Of a stretch of 64,000 bases of DNA, positions 21,497 to 33,567 are shown piece by piece. How positions within the stretch are numbered: the stretch's first letter is position 1; each line of letters starts with the position of its first letter. The stretch is from Nymphaea colorata. Taxonomy: Eukaryota > Streptophyta > Magnoliopsida > Nymphaeales > Nymphaeaceae. The position numbers and the translations under genes are program-made. The DNA lies in assembly GCF_008831285.2 (NCBI RefSeq), contig NC_045139.1, forward strand, positions 35,437,706-35,501,705, read 5' to 3'. The notes under the pieces were generated by a model. That model did no database searches. It had not been told where the DNA came from and saw only the letters and a program-made list of their open reading frames with translations.

Positions 21497-24400
21497 CATT
21501 GATTGGTCATTAACTGGTCTCCCAATTGCAGCAAGCTCGTTACAAAGCCTCCTATTCAATTATACAAGCAAGTTGTGGCACTTCTTCAAAACCATGAGAC
21601 TTTGTAGTCCCATCAATCTTCTAAGTCATCATTGAACTCTCCAAACCATAGTATGGTATTTTTTGGCCAATGACAAGGAAACCAAACAAGCTTTAACAAT
21701 AAGTGTGGAGGACATTCTCATTTATTTTCTTCAAAAGGTCCTGGATTCACTCCTTATGGTCAGCAATCATCTCGCTAAATGTCGCAGGAAAACCATCAAT
21801 ACAATGTCAAATCAGGGCCCAAAGATAAAGTGATATGTCAAATATGCTTTAAGTCTATCCATACAACTGTCAAGTGTTATCACAGGTTCAACCAGACCTA
21901 TCTAGTTGGAGATATTCCACATGCTTTGGCTGCATTGCAAATTTCAAGTGGTCAAGATCATGCTTGGTTTCTAGATAAAGGTGCAACTTCCCATATAACA
22001 GCTGACCCAAGTATTCTCTTTATTATTTTTCCATTTAATGGATCTGAAAAAATTATGATTGGAAATGCTCACTAATTGAAAATATCTCATGTTGGTGAGT
22101 TTACACTTCAACTTGAAAATGGGTCTATTCATTTACAAGATGTTCTTGTTGTTCCTGATATCAAGAAGAATATCTTATCTGTTAGTCAGTTGACATCTGA
22201 TATGAATCTAATGTTTAGTTCTATGATGACCATTTTAAGATAAAGGACAGGACCACACAGAAAGTGATAACAACGGGGTGAAGGAGCAGTGACCTTTATG
22301 TTCTGAAGCCGAGTGAAAAAAAGCATTTTCTTCTCTTTGAGGCAGCAAATGGTGGAATAAGATGTTTGGCATCAACTCTTGGGGCATCCACACTCAAATA
22401 TCGTTCAATTTCTAGAAAAGTGTGGTTTCATTTCTATCTCAAAAAAAAAATACAGTTATGCTATTTGTTTAGGATGTGCTTTGGCTAAATCTAGCCGGTT
22501 GTCATTTTCTCTTTCTACTGCTTCATGTCCTAAACCATTTGATAAGGTGCATTGTGACTTATGGGGACCATCACCCATTTTGTCCGTTCCAAGGATTTTC
22601 TTATTATGCCTTACTTGTTAATGATCATAGTAGATTTCTTTGGTTTTTTCTATTAAAAAAGAAATCAGATTTTTTTTGTACGGTTCAAAGAATTCCATAA
22701 ATTGATTGTGAATTAGTTTGAGAAGCAAATCAAGCAATTTCAATCTGATGGTGGAAGAAAGTTCAATACTATTAAATTGTATGAGTATTTTAAAGAGAAT
22801 GGAATTCAACACTTTGAATCTTGCCCAAGAACACCTAAACAAAATGGGTGTGTTGAGAGGCAACATCACAACATAGTAGAGTTGGGGCTTTCAATATTAT
22901 TTCATGCCAATGTTCCTTTGAAATATTGGGTTGAAGCAATCAATTTGCTATATGGTTGATAAATAGGCTTCCCACTGCAGTTTAAATATGGACAGTCCAT
23001 ATAAAAGACTGTTTCATAAAAATCCTGATTATTTTTATCTTCGAGTTTTTGGAATTCAATGTTTTCCTTATCTCACTGAGTATACAAAACACAAACTTGA
23101 CTATCGATCACCCTCATGCATATTCTTGGGATATAGTGAATCTCACAAAGGTTATCGATGTTAGGATCCATCTTTCGGGCGTGTTTATAGTTGTCGGCAT
23201 GTTATATTTAGTTTTGTCCTTTCAGGCCAACCACTTGCAGCTCCAATCAAACAGAGCATGTTGTGAGCACTTTTTCTGATTGGCTTTAGGACAACTTGTA
23301 CTCTCATAAGAAGGATTACCAACCAGCTGCTTTCATTTCTACTTCTACCGCCACTATAGATCCAAGAACATTAACATCTTTTGACTCAAATGATTTTGAA
23401 GCAACCCAAACTCCTCAACCACAATCCATTGAGACCAATTCAAATACCAATGACTTTCTCACTCTTCCCTCCCGTATTCATAGTACAAACCCTAGTTCAT
23501 CCAATTTCCACCCCATGATCACTAGATCCAAATCTAGGATTTGTAAACCAAACCCAAAATACTTGCTGAATTAGAAATTCCTCGAGAATCCTGAAACTAT
23601 GAACAAGCCTTACAACACCATGGTTGGTTCCAAGCCATGAAAGAAGAAATAGATGCCTTACAACAAACTCATACTTCTGATCTTGTCCCAAAATAGAAGA
23701 ACATGAATATTGTTTCATGTAAGTGGGTTTTCAAAACAAAAATTAAGGCCGATGGAAGCTTGGATCATCTTAAGGCACAGTTAGTTGCACTTGGATTTAC
23801 TCAAGTACCTGGATTTACTCAAGTACCTGACATTGATTGTATAGAAACTTTTTCGCCAGTGATTAAACCCACAATTATACCTGTGGCTTTAACAATTGTT
23901 TTACATCACAAGTGGCCAATTAAGCAAATGGATATTACCTTCTTACATGGGACTTTGTCTAAACCAGTTTTTATGGAGCATCTGCGGCGATTTGAAGACC
24001 CTCATAAGCCTCATTATGTTTGCAAGTTAAATCAGGTACTTTATAGTCTTCGGCAATCTTCTCGAATATGGTTTGATAGATTTTTTTTTTTACCTTTTAG
24101 TAATGAGATTTTTCTGCAGCGTTGCTGATTCGTCCTTATCTATTTACAATCATTCAGGACAAATATTTTTACTCCTCTATATTGATGATATTCACAAATA
24201 GTAATGAAGACTTACTTACTCAATACAGAATTCAAATGAAGGATCTTGGTCCTATTCATCATTTTCTTGGCATTCAAGTATCATCTTTTGATGAAGGAAT
24301 ATTTTTAGATCAAAGCTGGCATGGCTGAATGTCGACCTCTTTCCACTTCACTGGTTAGTCGCGTACAACCACCTAACTCATCGCCTCCACTGCATGATGT

Positions 24401-24637
24401 GAAGATATAGCAAAGCTTGGTTGGGAGCTTCCAATATCTAACTTTTACGAGTATGGATCTATCTTTCAGTGTTAATTATGTTTTCTAGTGCATGCATGCT
24501 CTTACAAAATTTCATTTCCAACTTTTCAAAAGGATTTTAGATATATAAAAGGAACTTTGCACTATGGAATTCACATTCTACAGCATTCTCTATTGAATCA
24601 TTATGCCTAGATTGGGTTGGATGCCTCATGTCTCGGC

Positions 24638-25065
24638 TGTAAAAGGACGTAATGAGAAAGACAAAGAGGAAGCGAGAGAGAGAGAGAGAGCAGAAGAAAT
24701 TACGTGGTTCGGTCAAACTCGACCTATGTCCATGAACCCTTTCATTCTCTACAATTCTGAAAAAGGAATCCTCTTTTACAACATTGGAAGAATCATGAGA
24801 GCAAAGAAAGTTAAATAGAAATTTCAGGCTGGTCTATCAAGATCCGAAATTTTTGGATCTTGATTACAAATTTGAATTTCTTTTTCCTTTGAAAAGATTT
24901 TGACATCTTCATGCGTTGGAGCATTATCTTCATACGCTGAATTATTTGTTGCTTTCCTCTTTCCAGCGTCAATTGCCTTTCTTTCATATTTTGACTTGAA
25001 ATTCAAAATTTGATTTACGTTGCAAGTTTGGCAAAGACATTGGATCGACAACCTTATCTCTAACA
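24638..25065. mobile_element. Solo LTR (428 bp) nested in copia RNase H
   Basis: Begins TGTAAAAGG and ends CTAACA (TG...CA). Flanked on both sides by the perfect 5-bp target duplication TCGGC (24633-24637 and 25066-25070). It splits the copia RNase H reading: GCLMSR lies before it and RSTIGFCIF resumes after it. It contains ACGTGGTTCGGT, a motif often seen in plant LTRs. No internal domain or second LTR is present, so it is best read as a solo LTR left by recombination. Confidence 0.88.
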
Positions 25066-25487
25066 TCGGCGATCTACTATAGGATTTTGTATTTTTTTTG
25101 TTGAGCAAATTGGATTTCCTAGAGTGCTAAAAAGCAGCCTAAGGTGGTCCGATCTAGCTCCGAAGCTGAGTATAGGGCTCTCGGCTGAACTTACTTGGAT
25201 TTCTCATATCCTTTGAGACTTGGCATTTATATGATTCAGCCACCAACTTTATTTTGTGATAATTTATCTGCTCTATATCTGTCTATAAACCCCATTTTTC
25301 ATGGGCGCACTAAGCATGTCAAAATTGATTACCATTTTGTTTGTGAAAAGGTCGCCCAAGGATAGCTTATCACTCGCTTTGTCTTCCCATTCTCAGGTTG
25401 CTGATGCATTAACAAAGCCTCTCAGCAAAAAGCCATTGTTTGTTTTACGACCCAAACTTGGCCTTTGGATCAAGCCCACGCCAAGTT

Positions 25488-25947
25488 TGTTGGGGGATCA
25501 TAGTAAAAGCCAGCGTCGTAAAATGAAAGGTCAGCCTCGTGGAGACCAAGTTGAAAGTGAAGGCAATAAAATTATAGAAGAAGCCATCGAAGGTAGAAGC
25601 AATAATGAGGCAATTGGTAACGAAGGAGCATTTGTGGACAACAAAGAAGAAAATAAAGAAAATGCCATTAAAGATGGTTCAGCACAACATATCGAGAAAA
25701 TTAGAGAGGTTGAACATTGCATGCTATAATGAAAGCATTGGCCCCAACAAAGAGGAAATTAAGATGTGCATTAAACTTATGGTTGAGAAAATATGTATAA
25801 ATATGCTTGCATTAGAGGAACGTTTCAATACTAAAAAAGATTTCCTATTCTTCTGAGGATGTAGGCAAAAGTGGCCAACCACGTAACATTGCCCTTGTTT
25901 TTCTCTTGTTAGCCTTTTCTATTATCCCGTGGGTAAAACTTCATTAT
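25488..25947 (+). repeat. 3' LTR of the copia element
   Basis: Starts TGTTGGGGGATCATAG, a typical copia LTR start, just after the RNase H end and GCCAAGTT. It aligns with 20629-21023 but is longer near its start. The right border near AAAACTTCA is approximate. The 142-aa open frame crossing from pol into this LTR (25301-25729) is not a gene. Confidence 0.8.
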
Positions 25948-27542
25948 GAAAAAAAAAACTGCATTTTCCAGCTCCCAATCTAGGCTTTAAGCAAACAAGG
26001 TTTTGTCAAAAACCTGATTTTTGGTGATTGGTTGCCTTCTACACAGCGACTATAACCTAAGTTATTACTTAGTAATAAAAAAAAAAAGTAATGGCAGTCA
26101 TTTTCGGACAACCGGAAATGGGCTGGTTGAGGTCGCCCATGAGCAGCCAGTGTGTATCATGCCAGCATATGGCTGAAAGAGCAAAAAATAGCAACATTAA
26201 TTCTTTCGCCCGACCTCCGACTAGTAGCCAGTTAAGAGATGGCCCTACAGATGTGACGGTCCCATCTGCATTGGAATGATACCCAAGCTGGTTATATTTT
26301 CGCTCTACCAACCGACTTTAGTAAGAAACTAAGTGTTAAAGTGTTATTGGTTTGAAAATAACCCAAATCTCGAGGAGTATTTTATCCTATCACCTAACAA
26401 GAGAGCCGAAACCTCTACTTTTATCATTGCGCCCCTACCCCTCCTTCCCTTTCTTTTCTCCTCTTTATTCTTGATCACAAGAATTTGATGTCTCATGAAC
26501 TGGAAACAAAAACTAACTGCCTACCAACCTCTATTTTATGTGTTGCACCAATTTAGTTAAGGGACCCTGCTTGTTCGTTAAACGAAAGACTAGCTCTGCA
26601 AAAGTGAAACCTGAAAACATTTTCCTTGTAATTATGAAAATGCCCTTTTATAAAAGATGGCAACATGTTTTTCTATGTTAACGACATAATATGGAAAGAG
26701 CTCTATGTAAAAACCCCCTGCGTGTTAAAACCAATAAATACACTTGGAGAATATTCCAATTTCCAACCCAAAATTTTGCTGATGATCGAAGGTTTTAGCT
26801 TTGTTAAAGGCACATCAAAACTGAAAAATAAAATCAAGGCGACTAAATAAATAGCCTACATTTATTTAGATTTTTTGCTTGGTTGACTACTAGGTCTATT
26901 TTCTTCTTATTCTTTTAAAATTTTCAACTTTTAAAATCTTGTAATTTATCTAACAGTTCTCTCTCCAAGATACCCTTCAAGGTAAAGATTAACGATTCTC
27001 AAGGAGTCAAGGGTTTGCTATCGGAGCGAGGGTTTACTGTTTCGAACTCATGTGATGTCAACCCTTTGTACTTCAAAAAAGAATGAGACATCAATATGCA
27101 AATTAAAGTGAATGAAAGACATCAATATGCAAATTAAAGTATAACAAGAGAGTGATCACTTCAATGTACATTGGGAAAAGGGGAAGTGTCACTGGAGCTG
27201 TGAGAATAGCCTCCCCATCATCAAGGTAAAGATTAAGGTTTTTCTTTTTTTGGTCTCTTATTAACTCTTTCCCAAAACTCTTTAGTGTTTTGGGTTCTAT
27301 GATCCATGTGACAACAGCATTTCTGTCACCAACTTAACAGCAAACTTCAAATTTTTTTATCAACCAGAAAGGAACACACAGGTGCTTAATTTTGTATTTA
27401 GCACAAAAAGTTCAAGCGCGTTTTCGAAAATCTCGTTAGCAACTATGAGCAAAACAAAAAAGAACAAACAGGCTTGGAAAACTTTTTCCCTTATGCCGTT
27501 CATTTTCAAGGCATCTTCTGGCTCCCAAGAGGATAATCATCT
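25948..27542. other. Intergenic spacer
   Basis: AT-rich, with no gene supported. A tandem duplication containing GACATCAATATGCAAATTAA lies at about 27086-27142. Short open frames (26069-26311, 26665-26850) show no conserved motif. Confidence 0.6.
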
Positions 27543-28124
27543 TTGACATTGTCCGAAGGTGCCTTTGCCCTTTATGCAGATTCCCTCGAGTCGATGGGCA
27601 GACTTTGTGAAGAAAAAGCGCCATCATGCAACCGGAATATCATGCTGCTAATCAATGATTACTTGTTCGGGGAAAGAAGAGAAAAGGTTGGTATTCTTCA
27701 GAGAAACTTTATGAGATACGCCCAGTTGCTGTATAAATGCGATGCAATATTTCTCTCACAATATGTGATTGCTGAAGATGCACCATGTGCAAGCGATGCT
27801 TTGGCTGCACTTTCTCCTCTGGCAACTTTCCCAGCGGCAGCTTTGGGCATCCCAGCAGCTTGCTTTCTTGGGCATGTTTCCAGTAACAAGATCTCATTCC
27901 CCAAAAAGTGTGGTCTGCCGAGCTGTCCTTCATATTCTGAGAAATTTTTTGTGGCAAGAAAAGTTACTGAGCACTTGGTAAGGGCCATGAAGTTCATGAG
28001 AAATTTCGCTCTAAAAAGGCTGACAAGTTACTTTTGCCGAGTCTTGGGACATTTCTCTGCAATTTCTTGCTTTACAGATCTTCCTGTTCTTTTTTTTTTT
28101 TTAACTATTCGCTGTGAAAGTTAA
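27543..28124 (+). CDS. Unrecognised 193-aa open frame (doubtful)
   Basis: A frame of 193 aa beginning MTLSEGAFALYADSLESMG in an otherwise stop-rich region. The middle is Ala/Pro/Leu-rich (about residues 80-105) and Cys occurs often (CNRN, CGLPSC). Two other frames on the minus strand are also open across 27698-27997, so lack of stops may reflect local composition. I recognise no domain, and no upstream exon could be joined. The frame ends in a T-run (about 28090-28102) encoding FFFL. It could be a pseudogene fragment, a transposon fragment or chance. Treat it as hypothetical. Confidence 0.2.
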   Translation: MTLSEGAFALYADSLESMGRLCEEKAPSCNRNIMLLINDYLFGERREKVGILQRNFMRYAQLLYKCDAIFLSQYVIAEDAPCASDALAALSPLATFPAAALGIPAACFLGHVSSNKISFPKKCGLPSCPSYSEKFFVARKVTEHLVRAMKFMRNFALKRLTSYFCRVLGHFSAISCFTDLPVLFFFLTIRCES

Positions 28125-31100
28125 AGGACGATTACATTGGAATAGTTAAAATGCATCTTGGTCTTGTAAACTCTCTTAGAATGGTAGAGAAATACACACT
28201 TAGATATGTGCCGTTCAGACTCACAAAGAAGAAGAGTTGCTTTAACATTTTTTAACAGAACTTCCTAGTTTTTGAGTGGGTGGGAGGCTAATCCCAATGC
28301 TAGAGTAAAATCAAAAGTCTCCCTCTTTCCCTCCATCCTCCAAAGGTTCAGAGCTGTTTTGAGTAACTTGAGATGACACTTCCACTGTGTTTTAACTTGC
28401 ACATCAGTATTCCCTTTACCCCTGCCCCCAACTCAACTCAAACCCAATTTTTACAGTACAGAGAGTTAAAAGTCACAGGAGTTTGGAAAGGAAACTGACG
28501 TCTACCAGCCCTACCCATTGGGCCAACCCAACTTCTAGTCTTGGTCTTTGCAAATTGGGATGCATAAATCCTTTTATAATATTGATTGCCAACAAGGAGT
28601 AAATGATAGGTTTAGTTTATAAGTTGTTCTGAGTTGAAGAAAATGTGGCACTTGTAAAAGGAATATTGCGAGGAGTAGTTAGCTGAGGGGCCGGGGTTCC
28701 ATCTTATCACGTATGGTTGGCTGCTTTTCAGATCTGCGTTTTTTGATGCGTGTGTGGATGCCTCGAATTGCTTTATTCTAAGACATATATCTAAAATATC
28801 ATATGAAAATAGACTTTTTCATCTTTATCGCTTTCAAAAGTGGCCCATTACGCTGCCACTGAAAAGATTCATCACCCAATTTGCCTTTTAGGGTTCTTTA
28901 CAACAACAAGGAAATCTAACGAAATAACGATATGTCAGAAAAAAATTACATACATAGTCTGGTGACTAAGCTGCAGTATCATATCAGAACTTGAATTGAA
29001 TCGGGGGAACTACCAATTCAACTGATCATTAGTTATGGATCAGGAAAAAATTATTAAATAAATTTACAAAAGTGCAGAATATTTAGAAGACTAAAACTAT
29101 TTTTTGAGTATTAGCGTACTGATTTGATTCGAATCAGCCAATTTAGTAAGATTTTTACAACACTAGTTAATTATGCATATATAGTCTGAAAATTGGAGAC
29201 GTAGCAAGAAGAACAGGCGCTTAGCAGGAAGATCTGTTCGTTCTTGCGTCTCTTTCAAGAACAAAACTTGTGGGGCGGACACTTTTCTGTTCCTATGCAG
29301 TTGAAGTGAAGTATAAATCTTAATCATGCTCTCCTTTCATATCGTCCCTTGCTCTGCATCACAGAATTCAAAGCCATCTGCAATGAGAAGTTTGGTCAAT
29401 CTACCTGTAAACAGTGAAAAATATTGAAGAAAAGTTCTCTGTCGACTCATTATCAACCATAACGACACATCATTAACACAATATTTTATTGATATATCAA
29501 AAGCTTGTTCAATTATTATGGTTCCAAGTTTCGGAATTGGAACCCCGTGAGAACTTTCTGCTAGATGCAGACCAACCTTCAGCAATAACATCAACCAGTC
29601 ATTGCTTGCTTCCACGAGAGAGTAAAAGAAACTATTCCAAAGTTCAGGCAAATCATTTTCCCAAAATCGCAAAATCTTTATGGGTCCCCATTGATCTGTG
29701 GATATGCATGAGTAAACATCAAGATTTGGACATTCAGCTGCACTATCGTGGTTGTCTTTGTTGCAGTTTTATCTCTTTCCGGACCTTTTCCTCATCTTGC
29801 GATTATTTTTTCTGATTGGGATAACAAAGGTTGCATATATGGAGTAATTTTTTTTGGATGGACCGAGTCCATTGCAGTCGTTGTCATTCTTCATGTCCAC
29901 AAGTTCACGTCCGTTTCCTTCCGGTGTGGTATGTGCAGCTAATTTTTTCCTTCCGGTGTGGTATGTGCAGCTAATTTTTCTGGTTCTAATGGAGCAGAAC
30001 TAAGGTTGCACTGAGACAGACGGCAGCCTAGCAACAAGTCAGTTCACAACCTGATTCAATCCAATAGAAATCGACAAAAATCTCAAATCAGATTCAGACC
30101 GATTGCAACCCTGATTAAAAATATGTCATTCTAGTACTCGATTTTCTTTAAATTTTGTGTTCTTAAAACCTATGACGAGTGCGGTGTGCAGGTGCCGGTG
30201 CCTGTGCAGATGCTAGGGCTGCATGTCCCAAAAAATTTAGGTGCGGCGGTGCAGCGAAGGTATTTTATTATTATTATTATTATTTTTAATTTATTATATA
30301 TATAACAAAATAAGCATGCATATATTATTATTACAATTTAGTTATTAATGTATATAACATACTTAAAATTACATAAGAAAATATCAGAACAACATATATT
30401 ATATAAGTAATTTAGTAATATGACATTCTAACTGAGCTTGAGTGTGAGTCGGAGCCGCACCCATGTCTGATGCACACCTAGACTCGATGCGACTCGGGTG
30501 CGGCAGTAAAATCGAAGAGTCAAGGTGACTTAGCTTAAAACCATTGTCACTAATATAGTTCTCCAACAAAGCCGTGTGAGGTTTTTAGTGGGTATTGTTG
30601 GACAAAGTTGTTCTTTTTGCGTAAATGTGACAACTTCTAAAAAAATCATAAAAACCTTAGAAATTTTCAAAAATACTGAAATCTCGGAAAAAATTGCGAC
30701 AACATTGTGAGATTTTCAAAATCTCATGATTTTTCCAGTTTTTTTATTCTATTTGATTTGCACACATTTCACGATATCTGTGATGCTGGTTTACACATAT
30801 GTTCAATTTCAAGAACATAATGTGATTATAGGTGTTGTTTATGGAATCAAGAACTAAAAATTCAACATAATATCACACCACTTCTCTATAACAAGAGAAC
30901 AGTAATCTTATAACATGTAACAAAGAACATATGTGTTTCAAGCCCCCTAAAGTCTTGTATTTCACCCGCTTATTCTTGAATATATTTATAAAAAATTACA
31001 ACTATAAAGTGTTTCATGTTCTTCTAGGCATGTCCATGTGACATGAGCGGACACAAACTTAACGATCAAGAGGAAGCCAGCGCAGGCCAAAGCGTGACGA

Positions 31101-32292
31101 AATCGTGACACTCCTCCCACTGTGAGATGCTAATATTTTTAAATTAGAAGGATTTGTTCTCTCTCTTGGCCGGCATAATTGATTAATTGATCTAGCCACG
31201 GCACTAAATCAATGGTGGTGTTATTCAGAAACACGTTGCTTGTGGTAATGCTCAGCATGACTCCTGTGCCGACCGGTGGTCACCATCGCTCGGAATCTCA
31301 AGAAATTAAGGAAGGCATGCGAATATAATAAAGGATTTACTAAGGTTGTATGGAAGCATTTGTTTTCTGTAAGTTTTATTATTATTTATATGCAGATGTT
31401 GGACAAAAATTCTCACTTTTTTTATGTGGGTTGCTTGAGACAGCGTCCAACTCATTTTCTGTGAGAGTTCAAATCCTTTTCAAAGTCTGTTTCTAATTAT
31501 ATATTAGACATTTCTTTTCGTCGCTTTTTTTATGGTCACAGTGAAGAGGCTTTCAAAGGACAGGCTCATGGAGGAGGGCACATTCATGTCACAGATCAAT
31601 TATGCGTTGAACATACTCCCTTTCTTGGGCACACTAGACGTGAATGAATGAAATTTTCCAACATGCATTCGAATAAGGGGACCATGCATCATGATGATGG
31701 ACGGTGGGATGGAGCTGCAGATGCAGGATTGAGAGCTCCTTTCTCTTTCTCTCTCTAGATCTCTCTCCCCATCTCTTGCTCTGCAAGTATGGTGCATGAT
31801 GGCTGAATTATTGAGAGTATGTCGTAAATTTGGTTGGCCGACAACCCAATTCATTTACTGTTAAATTGAAGAAACCATTTCAGTTCTTTAATCACTTTGT
31901 TTGTGGATTTGGTGAAGATGCTGGAGCACGCAGAAATGGGGAGTGATAAAAAATTGAGTACTCAAGAAGGCTTTCTCAAGTGTTTGGTCTGAACTTGCAG
32001 TTTCTATTCACAGGCTCTCCGCTCTTACAGGGTACAGACTACATGTTAACAGCCGTTTCTGGTGCTGCTCATCCATTTCTCTTTTGCAGTTCAAAGGGGT
32101 AAAAAAACTATGCAGAGAAACAAGAAAGAGAAAGAAAAGGGGGATGGAAAGAAGAAAAAGAAGGGGGAAAGGGAGGCTGCAGCGGGGTCAACAACTGGTT
32201 AAATGAAGCTGAAACATCTGTTCTCTGTCCATTGTTGGGCCATACTTTTCCCTTATGCTGCAACCGAAGAGACCGGAAGAGGCTCGTCCCTA
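28125..32292. other. Intergenic spacer downstream of the NAC gene
   Basis: No gene is supported. A tandem duplication containing CTTCCGGTGTGGTATGTGCA is at about 29917-29980. A minus-strand 111-aa frame at 29337-29672 lacks a recognised motif and an overlapping frame is open on the other strand. The stretch at about 32040-32292 should include the NAC 3' UTR, read leftward. Confidence 0.6.
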
Positions 32293-33376
32293 CTACTCCC
32301 TCTTGCTGCTGGAGATGCTGTCCCCAGAGTCACTTGCTTCACAGGAAGAGACTTCCGTGATGCTGCTGGACGCTGATGAAGTCTCGGAATCTCTCTGGTT
32401 CTCCATCATGAAGTCAATGAGAACCGGCCTGGCTGGACTCCTGGGCCTTGCCATGTTGCAAGGGCCCTCCATGTATTGGAGGATCGTGTGTCTTCTCTGG
32501 GCAGTCTTTTTCTGAAATATGCGGCAGAGAACCCAATCTTCCATGGGAATCTGTACAAACAAGAAGCGAATACAGATTTCAGCAAGCAGAGTTCATCCAT
32601 GGGGCTTCCTACCAAAAAATTGGTCAAATTAAGGCTTTGCAATTTGCAATCCACAGCCAAAGGATGCTATCTTTATGGGGGTGCACAAAATTCACCCTTT
32701 TGAACACATGAAGGAGAGGAAGAGATGGGGAAGTCTGTTCTTGAACAATTTCAAGGGTGTTTTGAACAGAAGAAGAGATGTCTCCAGATACCAACAATAA
32801 GAAAGGGAGGAAACTCACTTGGATTGAGTTCTTCATCTGCAATGACACGAAAGGTTGAAGCCCAAAATCACTGAGCCTGTACTCGTGCATGACCCACTCG
32901 GTCTTGGCTCCCTTAGGAGCCTTCCCCCTGTAAAACACCAGGCTCTTCTTCATACCCACAACCAGGTTGCTTCTGGATGCATGGACCGCCCTGTCCTTCC
33001 CAGTGGCCTTCCAGTAGCCAGATGCACAAGCCCTGTTTGACCTCTTCCCGTTTGGGTACTTAGTTTCCTTCCTTGTGAAGAAGTACTTGGCATTCTCCCC
33101 ATCACCTGAAACAATCAGATCCGTCGCTTTTAGAAGAAAGAACTTCCCACAAGCCGAAACCTAAAGCCGCAGAAAGAAGAACATAGAAAGGTGATTCAAG
33201 AGATACTCACCAGGCAAATCCCATGGATCATACTTGCAGATATCTATGTCAGATATGATAGCAGCAGGCAGCGGAATGGACAACGCCCTGCGCCTCAGGT
33301 ATTGAATCACAAGCTCCTCGTCGGTTGGGTGAAATCTAAAACCAGGAGGCAGCTTCAACACGCCATGGCTCATCAT
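32293..33376 (-). CDS. NAC domain transcription factor (3 exons, 236 aa)
   Basis: A DNA-binding plant transcription factor acting in the nucleus. Exons 33211-33376, 32819-33105 and 32293-32550 have GT-AG borders and joining phases (1 and 0). The five NAC subdomains are present in order: [15 protein letters not shown] (residues 9-23), [16 protein letters not shown] (to 56), [20 protein letters not shown] with [11 protein letters not shown] (DNA-contact region), [28 protein letters not shown], then [12 protein letters not shown] at the start of exon 3. The first intron falls after DPWDLPG, the classic NAC position. The C-terminal region is short and Ser/Glu-rich ([15 protein letters not shown]), a plausible activation region. 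The N-terminal [15 protein letters not shown] and [11 protein letters not shown] resemble the ANAC083/VNI2-like branch; this is an inference from memory. The first ATG of the in-frame pair was chosen. Confidence 0.96.
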
Positions 33377-33555
33377 CTTCGCTGCAGGAGAGGGCAAAGG
33401 AGAGCAAAAAAACCAGGTTGGTATGGTGAAAACCAACAGAAGATATCAAATGGAACCAAACTGTGGAGTGCCCATCGGATAGAGCTGGATTAGAAGTATG
33501 GGCGGGCGTTAGAGAGAGAAAGGCGGGCACAGTGAGGGAGGGAGGAGAGGGAGGT

Positions 33556-33567
33556 GGCTTTATATCA
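33556..33567 (-). promoter_or_regulatory. TATA box of the NAC gene
   Basis: The minus strand reads GATATAAAGCC about 180 bp upstream of the start codon. A TATA box here predicts transcription starting near 33530 and a 5' UTR of about 155 nt. No other good TATA sequence lies between it and the ATG. Confidence 0.6.

Larger units (their letters stand above)
21035..25440 (+). pseudogene. Copia gag-pol polyprotein remnant
   Basis: Gag starts at ATG 21035 (MAGSSSSTSSFSP) and hits a stop after about 20 codons. Readable remains: SIKLTHSNYMLW and LLNGLDPSSEAFM in gag; zinc knuckle CQICFKSIHTTVKC (about 21836-21880); protease WFLDKGATSHIT (21965-22000), where the usual D-S-G-A reads D-K-G-A; GAG-pre-integrase GHPHSN and CxxC; integrase HCDLWGP, VNDHSRFLWFF and PRTPKQNGCVER; reverse transcriptase CKWVFKTKIKADGSL, QMDITFLHG and YIDD (about 24175); RNase H SSSEAEYRAL and TKHVKIDYHFV (25150-25350); end QVADALTKPLS. 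Stops and frameshifts interrupt nearly every domain. An 18-bp in-frame tandem duplication lies in the RT part. Confidence 0.9.
20629..25947 (+). mobile_element. Decayed Ty1/copia LTR retrotransposon
   Basis: Two related terminal repeats (20629-21023 and 25488-25947, outer ends approximate) enclose a broken gag-pol in copia order: gag, zinc knuckle, protease, integrase, reverse transcriptase, RNase H. Many stops and frameshifts show it is dead. The LTRs share long blocks such as GCATTGGCCCCAACAAAGAG but differ by many substitutions and a deletion in the 5' copy, so the insertion is old. No tRNA-Met primer site was recognised between the 5' LTR and the gag ATG at 21035. A 5-bp target duplication could not be fixed because the LTR ends are uncertain. 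A later solo LTR sits inside it at 24638-25065. Confidence 0.88.

Noticed and set aside
25301-25729. 142-aa plus-strand open frame
   Set aside because: It runs out of frame from copia RNase H into the 3' LTR and is not a gene.
29337-29672. 111-aa minus-strand open frame
   Set aside because: No recognised family, an overlapping frame is open on the other strand, and no splice-consistent neighbours were found.
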